The notes under the pieces are model-generated. The model was not told where the DNA came from, ran no database searches, and worked only from the letters and a program-made list of their open reading frames with translations. Of a DNA stretch of 64,000 nucleotides, positions 1-9,755 are shown one piece after another (the stretch's first letter is position 1; the number at the start of each line of letters is the position of its first letter). Where the stretch lies: contig NC_055992.1 in NCBI RefSeq assembly GCF_018446385.1, positions 103,000,947 through 103,064,946 on the forward strand. Direction: 5' to 3'. This DNA comes from Zingiber officinale (taxonomy: Eukaryota; Streptophyta; Magnoliopsida; Zingiberales; Zingiberaceae). The translations under genes were made by a program, and so were the position numbers.

Positions 1-1414
1 GGTGTCTAACTTTCTAAAGATGACCTGAATATTAGTGTAGGAGTGGCCATATAATTATTACTATAATGTATAAAATTAGATTACTTTTTAGTTTAATTTA
101 ATTAAAAATATTATATATATATAATTTAAAAGGATTAAAATCATTAAGAAAAAACTTAAAATCAGTCACTACTAATAACCATCACTATAATAATTTTGAT
201 AATTTTAATAAGTTTATAAATATTATGTTTTTAATCAAATTATTATTATTTTTTAGGACTAATCATAATTATATAAAATAATAATATTTTAATATAAGAA
301 ATATGTTGGAATATATTTTTGACTTCTTAAAGTAAGTTATCTTTTTGTTTTAGGAAAAAATCAAAATGACACCCATTATTTATAAAATCATCATATAAAT
401 ATCTTATTTTTAATTAAAGTTAAATGATCATCCCATTTAACATGAACCACCAAAAATATCTGATCTTTAGACCGTATAAAAGTTAGCATCGGTTCCTACA
501 ATTGTAGAATCTAGAATTACTAATAGTAATTTTATATAATTTTTATTTTACTTCTATTAGTGATAAGCGAATTAAAATAATATTTCAATAAATAAAATAA
601 ACTATGAGAATTGTATGACACGATATTTTAAATAAATATTATTTGATCATAATCAATATTATAGAAGTTAGCATATATAGCTTTTATAATGTATGGAGCC
701 AATTGCTAGTTTTTATGATGATGATTTTATATTATTTTGATTTTATTTTTGAATGATAATTTAGTTAAAATAATATTTTGATGAGTAAAATAAATATGTA
801 GACTACATGATACTCATTGTCATGAACATAATAATGTAATCATGATCTAATGAGTAGAAGTTAACATATAATTTTGATAATATATAACAACTACTTGCTA
901 AATTTTATACTTTATAAAAATTAATATGTAACTTCTACCAAATATAACAGTAAGTATCTATCTGCTAATTTTTACATATGGTAAAAGTCAACCTGTAATT
1001 TCTATAACAACATCAAATTCAAAAGTATTTTTAAATTAAAAGTAGGGGAGGGACGCACTCATATTTTTGCCCTTTTATTTTTGGGACAATTGAGAGTGTG
1101 TTTTTTAATTTTTGTCCATTAATATTTATTAAAAATCACAAGATAAAGATTTTACAATCAACTTTTTATGATATTTTACTTTAAGACCTATTTTTAGAAT
1201 AATTTCGTTGCATTAGTATTCTTTCCCTATTTTTAGCTGAAAACCATTTTTTTTTTTTTTTGTTGCTTTTGCCCATTTGAGTGAAGTGTAACCATCCTAA
1301 ACCCAACCTGCCAGCTGTACACGGCCTAAACGATCGGAGGCGGAACCGCGGAACCCACGACGTAGCCGCGATCCCAACTCATCACGACTCGACAAAACCC
1401 TCGCTCTACAAGTT
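1..1414. other. AT-rich intergenic DNA left of the ARM-repeat gene
   Basis: Very AT-rich sequence with many TAAT and TTTA runs and no open frame that looks like a protein. A T-run ends near 1261, after which base composition switches abruptly to GC-rich sequence leading into the ARM-repeat gene, so the last ~150 bases probably include its promoter and leader. The short frame starting at 1281 is in a different register from the gene and has no recognisable content. I see no clear TATA box. Confidence 0.6.
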
Positions 1415-1477
1415 ATGCCACCACTTCCACTTCCGCTTCCACCGACGGCCTGCTTCCTGCTTTACTCTTCCGCCGCC

Positions 1478-2865
1478 ATGGTCTCCCTCGCCGACTCATC
1501 CTCGAGTCCCTCGCGATCGCGAATCCAGCGTTCCCTTGGTCGGTCCATGCGCACCGTCCGCTCCAACCTCTTCCGCAACGACCCGCCGCCTGGCGCTCCT
1601 CCGCCGTCGCGCTCCGCCGCTGTCTCTGAGAATTTGACCGACTCCGTCGTCGACTTCCAGCTTCAGCAGCTCGCGATCGGTCCCCTTCGCCCTTCTGATG
1701 CCAAGTCAGCGATCTTCTCTGCGGAAACTGTGTCCGAGATCCTCGAGCTCTCCCAGGGTCTCTCCGACTGTTCTAGCTTCGACTCTGATATCTCCGGCGA
1801 GCTTCAGAGGCTAGCCTGCGTCACCCCATCGGAGGCGCCGCCGAGCCATGCTGCGCCTTCCGATTCTGAGGCGTTCCAGTACGTGTTTGCTTTATCTTCG
1901 TCGTCCTTGGAGGTCCTCGAGAGCGCTACGGTGGAGAGCATCGAGCCGGCGACTAGGGCCTGTGTCGAGGGGCTTGGGGCGTCGTCCCCGGAGGTGAAAC
2001 GGGCCGCGGCAGCGGGGATAAGGCTCTTGGCGAAGCATCGGTCTGACTTCCGAGCGCTGATTGGGACGTCGGGAGCGATTCCGGCGCTCGTGCCACTGCT
2101 GAAGAGCATGGACCCTGCGACGCAGGAGAGCGCCGTGACGGCGCTTCTCAATCTTTCGCTGGAGGAGGAGAACAAAGAGCCCATCACGGCCGCGGGGGCT
2201 ATCAAGCCGATGGTATACGCGCTGCGGACGGGGACAGCAGTGGCCAAGCAAAACGCAGCCTGCGCGCTGCTCAGCCTGTCGATGATCGAGGGGAACCGGG
2301 GAACAATCGGGGCGTGCGGGGCGATTCCGCCGCTGGTGTCTCTGCTCGTGAGCGGTTCGAGCCGGGGAAAGAAGGACTCTCTAACCACGCTGTACAAGCT
2401 TTGCTCGGTCCGGCGGAACAAGGAACGGGCGGTCATCGCTGGGGCTGTGCCTCCACTGTTAGAGCTGGTGGGGGAACGCGGCGGTGGCACAGCCGAGAAG
2501 GCGCTTGTGGTGCTTGGAAGCCTAGCAGCGATACCGGAGGGGAGGGAGGCGGTGGTGGAGGCGGGTGGGATCGCGGTGCTAGTGGAGGCAACGGAAACAG
2601 GACCGACAACGGGGAGCGAATTCGCTGTGCATGTGCTGCTGCAGCTCGCCGCCGAAAGCCCCCGTATCCAAGGGCTCCTAGTGGGCGAAGGCGCAATTCC
2701 ACCGCTGGTTGCGCTGTCGCAGTCGGGCTCATCGCGGGCTAAGCGCAAGGTATCTCTTTTGCTTATTCTTCCTTTACTCAATCTTCTATCAATCGTCTTA
2801 CCAACGTCGGAATTGCTTCGCAGGCGGTGATGCTGCTGGGCTACTTGCGGGAGCTGCGGTACTAG
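1478..2865 (+). CDS. ARM-repeat protein (PUB4-like, without a U-box), two exons
   Basis: Exons are 1478-2749 and 2824-2865, giving 437 residues. The start at 1478 is chosen because it sits in a near-ideal context (GCCGCCATGG); an in-frame ATG at 1415 would add 21 residues with no known signal. The intron (2750-2823) is GT-AG and phase 0. Joining the exons gives the C-terminus KRKAVMLLGYLRELRY, the usual ending of plant U-box/ARM proteins, whereas reading through the intron gives nonsense. Residues ~1-160 are Ser- and Pro-rich and low in complexity. From ~165 to ~430 there are tandem armadillo repeats with helix signatures such as GAIPALVPLLKS, AVTALLNLS, GAIPPLVSLL and GAVPPLLELV. No U-box precedes the repeats. 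Such proteins usually act as protein-interaction scaffolds, and the relatives I would expect are the short ARM proteins of Arabidopsis (At3g01400 and At4g16490 type). The exon is strongly GC-rich compared with its flanks. Confidence 0.88.
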
Positions 2866-5800
2866 AACTAATCTGCGCCGGCGACAGCAGGGTAAAAATT
2901 ACTTGGTAACGTTAAGCACTGTACAAATTTTACCATTTGGTATACATTTTAAGCATTAATAGGGGACTGTTAATAGAAGTAATGGAGTCTGAGTGGACTA
3001 GGGCAAGTCTGGGACTGTGAGTAATTGTGTGAATATAATTTTGGCTGTTTAGTTACCAAAGTCTGACAGTGTGCTTATATGCAAGTGGCCACTCCTACAA
3101 CGTTTTCCAGATGTGTGATATTATGGGTCTGGATTCTCTGATTTGGGCAAGGTAAATACAAGATTTTTATCTAGCATAACTGAAAGTTTTCATGAAATTT
3201 AGATTGCTTTGTAGTAGATGGTGTTTACTAGGAGTAATTTCTTATAGTCGCCAATGCTTGTTGCATTGTTGCTCTAAAGGAGTGTTCAATGTGACCAAAG
3301 GAACTCACTTGGGAACCAAAACCTAAACTTGGCTCTGTGACTCAAAAGAAACACTGGTTGAACCATATTTTCGTCTGGTGCAATAGATGAATCAGAGATT
3401 GGAGGGTCCAGCCAATAGCTAGCGCATTGGTTCATGTTTAAAACTCTGTTCTTTGTCGAACAGGAGTAGTAAGGAGGGACCCTTCTTAGGGTTGCCCTGG
3501 TGCAATAGAAAAATAGGGATCAGAGGGGTCGTCCCCCAGTTCTCAGACTAGTTCAGGTAAAAAATCCCTCTTCGGTGAATGGAATCTCATGAAGGGGACC
3601 CATATAGAAAATCCAATGGAGCATCCTTTTCAACTCTGTAGATGACCACTCACCTCAGTGGCCTGGACCAATGAGACGGCCAGAAAACTGAAAAAGGGAC
3701 CTCCATATGAAAACCATAGCATTCCGGTTCATCTTTGATCAAGTTGCATGATAACTTTTGCTTTGCATCTTTAGTTGTCATTGTCATTCTTTATGCATGG
3801 AGAGTTTGCAGGAGCTGAACTAACTACATGGTAAGTGACACTTAAACCACCCAAAGCTGTGTTAATGACAGGAGTCATCTGAAAGCTACTCCTAAAGTTT
3901 CAAATAATTGCACATTGAAACCAATGCTTGGGAAGACATTATTTTAACACTGTGCTGTCCCTGATTTGTATTTGACCAGTTGCAGACCCCACGTGCGGTA
4001 GAGGCCTTTGTATTAGGTAATAACTTGAGATAAGTTGATAAAACCATCGAGCTAAGAACTTTGACTGAGCATGAATAATGAACTTCTCTTCGCACATGTT
4101 CAATTTAAAAGAACCATGTAGTGTAAGCGTTCCAGGCATGTTCCCCTGCTGGCCAATAAGACAACATGGGCTTCTTTATCTGTAAATTTATTATAGGGGG
4201 TCCAACATTATAAAAATATTTGTTTGCTACTTTGTGACATTGTCAGGTAATGACTGGTCAGCTGAGAGACTTCGAGTATAGAGAAAAAAATAAGGGGGGT
4301 AAATCACAATGGCTTTTATTTTGTGTACTTAAACAAATATATTTTGTATATATACGTATTATACAAATATACGGAATTGATATATGGTTTGCAAATAATT
4401 TTGTCATATTGATTCCATTTTACTGAACATGCTCAAATTCTGCATTGGCACAAGGTTGATCATTGATGCGTAGAAACTAACCCTTCCTCACAGCCTCTTG
4501 ATAAGATAGAATCCCACAGGCAAGACAATGCTTTACTTGCACAACTTGGCTTGTGAATAGCACCTGCAAATTGCAGTGATGGCCTCTGCTGGATATTTAT
4601 TGGTAAGGGTTCTGTATTCCCTTGTTGCTACCTTGGAAATTCCACTGCATATTTGTTTGGTAATCTATCCACTGGCACAATTTCAGGAGTCATTATTGTC
4701 TTACTGCACAAAAACTCAAATATTATTTGCAACAATTATTGTAATCTCTTTGGTCCAGCGTCCCTTTGTAGATAGATATTTGCGGATAAGATAGTGATAG
4801 CTAGTGCCTAATTAATGTGTTTTTGCGGCTCTGTTTGCTTTAATTATATAAAGCAACAACAGCTGTGAACCACCATGAACTACCAAATCCAAACTAAACT
4901 TTGACATAAATAAAAACAATTATTTCATATCCTTGTCTGATGTATGGAGATGGCTCATCCACCACTGCTACAAACATTTATTCTCCATTTCTTTTATTTA
5001 TTTATTTATTTATTGTGTTAAAGTGTGTGATTGGGGTCAAAATAGCAAGTGATAATTGCGCAATAGTGAGTTGGTTACACCATCATCATCCACCATTTAC
5101 TGACCATGCTGTACTGTTTGGTTGATTTGGATATTAATGTCTTGATCATTCTGTAGTAAACTAAAGTTTAATGGAAATTTAGTTTGGCCACTGAAGTTGA
5201 GTCTCGATCAGTTTGATAGCTTTAAATATTACAAATTGGAATGCTTGTTCAAATTGTTTCAAGTTGATTATGGACTTTATATGATCTTTAACAGTTTGGA
5301 CCAGAAAAATGAGATTCTCCACTTGTATCTTAAAGGTGCAAAAGTCAAAAGGGCATTTTTTGGGGGTGAAATTTATCAAAGTTGAATAAAGACAGGTAGT
5401 TAGTTCTGACAAACTTAGTATGTAAAAGACAATGTTCACATGGCACATGAATTGGAAAATGACCATTAGCTAAGTCACTTCAAGTTTATAACTCCACACA
5501 TACATTTGAACGAGAAAAGACAACTATCTAACTCAATGAAAACAAGCACACAATAAGTGTCCAGAAGAAATAGTATGAAATTAGATGGCTGGGATTTAAT
5601 GCCATCCGTGTAGAAATGACAATAGTATTTATTTAATTCCAAAAAATAATATTTTTGAGATATCTTTATGTAAAAAATATATCAGTAATGTGAAGTTTTA
5701 ATACGATTAATATTCTATTTCATTATTTTGAAAAAAAAATAATAATAATAATAAATTATACCTACCGACTTCCCTCCAAAAGGCCAAAGCCCTGTTTTAA

Positions 5801-5941
5801 AATCCCATATGAATTTTCCCACCAAACTTAATTTAAACTCAACAAAGTTGTTAATATATATTGGAGAGGAGACTGTCGTCTGTGATGAATCGTCTCTTCT
5901 CTCCCAAAATATAGATTCAATTTGTGCAGATGGGTTCATGA
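2866..5941. other. Intergenic DNA, no gene recognised
   Basis: About 3 kb after the ARM-repeat gene. The first few hundred bases probably hold its 3' UTR. All open frames here are short (under 100 codons), lack recognisable motifs and have AT-rich, non-coding composition. A TTTA microsatellite lies at about 4992-5014 and an AAT run near 5740. I found no terminal repeats or target duplications that would define a transposon. Confidence 0.5.
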
Positions 5942-6249
5942 TTGCCTTCAGGAGAGATCCATGTTATACTGGGCATGATGGTCGCCGAAAAGACCACCTC
6001 CTTGCACTGCCAGATCCAGGCTGAGGGCTGTGGAAGGTTTGTCTTCGCCATGTTTTCTTTGCTGAAACTCATTCAAATTTTGATCCTTCCCTTGTGTCAA
6101 AACAGATCGGTGGCTATGGTTAAACCTGAGAGGGATATGCAGTATGGACTCGATTGTGTGGTCCCGCATGATGGTGTCAAGATGCCATGTTTGCTCTGTC
6201 GAAACCTTCAGCTCTACGAGATAAATTAGGAGATGCAGCCTACCACAAG
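5942..6249 (+). pseudogene. Thymidine kinase (TK1-type) pseudogene fragment, first two exons
   Basis: Translation from 5942 gives PSGEIHVILG, the start of the plant TK1-type thymidine kinase core (phosphorylates thymidine for dNTP salvage), followed by a damaged P-loop (GMMVAEKTTS where a G-x-M-x-x-G-K-T loop is expected). An intron with intact borders (GT after 6037, AG before ~6107) can be removed, and the next exon reads RSVAMVKPERDMQYGLD and then VVPHDGVKMPC, again kinase core. A one-base loss in the tryptophan codon after MPC shifts the frame; in the other frame the match continues (ALSKPSALRDKLGDAAYHK) to a donor-like AAG|GTATAT at about 6249. A stop codon sits immediately upstream of 5942, and no DEAQFF region or zinc-binding C-terminus was found downstream. 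Because introns remain, this is a segmental fragment and not a processed copy. Confidence 0.75.
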
Positions 6250-6975
6250 GTATATAAAAGTTGCGCTTTATTTAGTATTTTAAGCGCTTGCAAATTTATA
6301 TGCATGCAGACACGACTGGACAAGCATCTGATTGAGTTCACATGATTGTTTATTTGAATGATTATTGCAGCTGTTTAATTCTCTGTAATATGCGATCTGA
6401 AGTTGAATTGGATGTCATTATTTACTAGTTCTCATTTGATAATAATTGAGCTTAGATTGCGGAACTTGGGTTGATATAGATGGCATAGGAAGAATGAATA
6501 TAGGACGGCTGAAATATCACTTTTTTTTTTTTTTTATGCTTTTCCACATCATTTTTGTGTGGTTTAATGGAGAAGATTTTCCTTTGCAAGTTCTATAGAT
6601 TGGCAAGTCTCTTTTCATCACTATCCCAAGGGAAAGAATTCATTTGCAAATGGCCATGTTTGAAATGCCTGAATGAGCTTTTTATCATAGATTGTGAATT
6701 CTCTTGGTCTATTACTAACCTTACAATATGAATTCTTTGAAGGTCTCTATAATTACTCTCAGAGCGTAGCGCAGATGGTGGACGCATGACATCTATGGCG
6801 TAATGACTAGGAGTCAATTTTCAGGAACTGACGATCTGGGATTTATTCCACCGTATATTTATAGCCTGTGTACTTGTATTTATCTCTCTCTATATTCATA
6901 GAGTTAACATTAAGGGAACTGTTAAGATAGCAGATTTTTTTTTTTCCCAAAGGTATCTACAATTTCTGTCGCAAC
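6250..6975. other. Intergenic DNA between kinase fragment and hAT element
   Basis: No coding feature seen. The missing later exons of thymidine kinase were looked for here and not recognised. A T-run occurs around 6522-6535 and another around 6936. Confidence 0.5.
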
Positions 6976-7630
6976 CAGGGCCGGCTTTAGGGGGAGGCAG
7001 CTGCCTAGGGCCTCCCTATTCTAGGGGCCTCCAGATTATTAAGATTTTATATTTATATTTGAGGGTTTTATTAAATTTGATAATGGATCAATTTTGTTGA
7101 TAGACCAAAAAATATTTTATTAAACAAGTTTTTTTATTATTAATATCTCTTTTTATTAATTTTAATCAATTCACGATTTGAAATTGTTCAAATTTATCCT
7201 CATTCTTTAACATAATATTTTTTACTTCGTATCTTATATTTATCCTTACCTTGTTTGTTATAACATTCCACTTATTTTATAATTGCGCATGGACCATGAG
7301 ACACATCTTAACTAAACTTTTTGCATCCACAATCTATTATGTTCGACTATTAAAAATCAATTTGAGTGAAAAAAAAGTCGATTCACTTTTTCCTTTTCAA
7401 TTCTTTTATTCTCTCTCATACAACCCTAATTCTAATTTTATATCCTATCTTTTGCCTCATTGCTACGTCGACTTCAAATCTCAACAGAGAAACTCTCTAG
7501 AGAGATCGGCAGTCCAACAATCTTTGATCTTCGACTCCAAGTCTCCAATCTTAAATCTCATCAGTCCACTAGTTCGGCACTGATAGTCTCCAATTAACCT
7601 AGGGCCTCCAATTTTCTGGAGACGGCCTTG
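6976..7630. mobile_element. Non-autonomous hAT-superfamily DNA transposon, 655 bp
   Basis: The 8-bp direct repeat GTCGCAAC lies at 6968-6975 and again at 7631-7638, exactly flanking the element; 8-bp target duplications are the hallmark of hAT elements. The ends form short imperfect inverted repeats: CAGGGCCGGCTTTAG at the left and CAAGGCCGTCTCCAG when the right end is read in reverse complement (11 of 15 identical). CTAGGGCCTCC occurs subterminally near both ends, as is common for hAT transposase-binding repeats. The interior is AT-rich and encodes no transposase, so movement would need an autonomous partner elsewhere. Confidence 0.85.
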
Positions 7631-7876
7631 GTCGCAACGCAGCAGATCCTGAGAGGATAACTTTTGTTGTTGCACCTTGATGGTGACTGTTCAAGGTTGC
7701 TCAAGTTACCATGTGCGCGTCGGTTGAAAAACTGAAACTATGTGAATTTCCATCCATTTGTGCTAAACTTTGTTACTTCGAGCCCCCAATATCTTGAAAC
7801 TAAGGCTTTGCTGTAACCTGTATAATTTCTTCTAGTTATTTGTTCTGTCCTTGATGTTGTTCAGCTTGTTGATTCT

Positions 7877-8589
7877 TAGGGCTGTAAACAAGTCGAGCCG
7901 AGCTGAGCTTTGGGGTGTTCAAGCTTATTTGATAATATAACCAAGCCGAGCCAAGCCGAGCTTAAAATGAACCAAGCTTTTGAAATGAGTGTTCAAGCTT
8001 GGCTTGGTTTATTTTTTATGAGCTTGAGCTTATTTGAAGCTTGACTTGAGCTTGGTTCGTTTAGATGTTATCAAACTCTCAATTCAAGCTTGGCTTGAGC
8101 TTGGTTCGAGCTTGGTTTGAGCTTGGTTCGAGCTTGGTTTGAGCTTGGTTCGTTTAGATGTTATCAAGCTCTCAATTCAAGCTTGGCTTGAGCTTGGTTC
8201 GAGCTTGGCTTGAACTTGGTTCGTTTAGATGTTATCAAGCTCTCAATTCAAGGTTGTTTGATTGTTTGAAACTTTTAATTATTTGATTGGTTATTAGGAT
8301 TGATAATTTAAATTTATTTATTTTATTTTATTGTTTATTTAACATATTGAAAAGAATTTTATTAATAAATATTGTTCATGAACATTGTTTACGAACATTG
8401 TTCACGAACGTTGCTCACGAACGTTAACGAGCTGAACACATATGTATTCAAGTTTGTTTGTTTAGCTAAACGAGCTGTTCAAGTTTGTTTGTTTAATTAA
8501 TCTAATATATATTAAATGAACATAAACAAGCTCTTATCAAGCCGAACATCAAACTTGTTCACGAACACTTAATTTATTTATAGCCCTAC
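7877..8589. mobile_element. hAT-like non-autonomous element with internal tandem repeats
   Basis: The left end reads TAGGGCTGTAAAC and the right end, in reverse complement, reads TAGGGCTATAAAT. The 7-bp sequence TGATTCT flanks both sides (7870-7876 and 8590-8596), with a one-base uncertainty at the right border. The interior is rich in GAGCTTGGTTC and CGAGCC motifs and ends in alternating GTTCACGAAC motifs. No transposase is encoded. Placement in hAT is inferred from the duplication length and TAGGG ends; a Mutator-type element is the alternative. Confidence 0.6.
8040..8260. repeat. Nested tandem repeats inside the 7877-8589 element
   Basis: A unit containing GGTTCGTTTAGATGTTATCAA followed by CTCTCAATTCAAGCTTGGCT is present three times (near 8054, 8147 and 8218). 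Between copies, a shorter unit of about 18-20 bp, GAGCTTGGTTCGAGCTTGGT, is repeated head to tail. The nested structure suggests replication slippage or unequal exchange within the element. Confidence 0.7.
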
Positions 8590-9755
8590 TGATTCTGTTA
8601 TGAGCTCATTGCCGGGGCTGATGTTTACATAAAATTGTCTGCAGCCAACACTACGTGAATGGAAAGTGTACCATTGGAGTCCAAATGGGACTAATATCCT
8701 TATGCTGAGTTGATTTTTGAGTATCATAAATTGTGCTCTAAATTTACGCAATAGAATCAAGAAAGGCCGTGTCTATCTAAGTCTAGTGTAATCATCACCA
8801 CTGCTGCCGCCGTTCATATCGTTGTATGTAAATCTTAATTTCTTTGTTTCCTTCCATATCTTATCCTTAATTCCTAGATCATATGAGAGATCAATGTCCT
8901 CCGTATAATCCTATAGCAAGCTTAAGATTGTAGGATACTTATAATTGTTCTATGTCAGTGCAGGAGTTATAGTTTAAATTTATTCCATAGGTAACTTGAG
9001 AGAAAGATTATCTATATTTAAAATTAGTGTGAATTATTAAAAATATATATATAATTGTTTTAAATCCTGACACTACTCTTATAGATGGCTGCTTCTTTCG
9101 TAGAAAGGCATGCTTAAGAGAATTTTTAAACAATGGAATTGATTATTAATGCTTTTTTTAATTGGAAGTGTGAATTTGTCAAATTATTTTTTTAATAGGT
9201 ATCATATATTTAATTTAATTCTTCAAACTGATTAATTTTAAAATTTTATAGATAAATTTTGAGTTGTTTTTTTAGAACCGCTATTTATTACTAGTAATTT
9301 ATCACAGGTGAGTTTGGATCTAAGTTCCGCTCGAGTCTAATCACTATAAATTGTTTATTTTTTATTTTTTATTTTTTATTTTTGGTCGACCCAGCTATAG
9401 AAAATTTCTTCTAATAAATCGAAAAGCACAGAGAAATCGGTAAGCGCTCGTAGGGCATATCGGTCATTTAGTACTTGATGGACGGGAGTTCTCCGCGTAA
9501 AGGCAGGGGATAAAAGCATAAAGGAGCTAATTCAAATTGGGCAACAAGGGTATTTTAGTCATTTTGAGTAGCCATCAATGCATGATGCTTCACTCATCCG
9601 CCATTAATAGTCTCTGACAGCTAGTGAATTTCCTGAAACGCCCTCACTTCAACGCCGTTATGGCGCACGTCCTTTCTCTTCTCCTCCGCCGTTTTATTTC
9701 ACTTCTCGGCTCACTCTTTCGCTACATGCTACGGTGCTACCTTTGGGACCTGTAA
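8590..9755. other. Intergenic DNA and likely WRKY promoter region
   Basis: No gene recognised. An imperfect TTTTTATTTT run lies at about 9356-9383. The ~300 bases before 9756 become GC-richer and probably contain the promoter and leader of the WRKY gene. I saw no canonical W-box (TTGAC) cluster and no convincing TATA box. Confidence 0.5.

Noticed and set aside
1804-2781. 325-codon minus-strand open frame opposite the ARM-repeat gene
   Set aside because: It is a GC-bias shadow of the plus-strand gene, with no domain and low-complexity Ser/Ala/Pro composition. The plus strand shows clear ARM repeats and splicing.
2866-5941. Additional exons of the ARM-repeat gene or a separate gene
   Set aside because: Composition and all short frames look non-coding, and the ARM gene already ends with the conserved family C-terminus at 2865.
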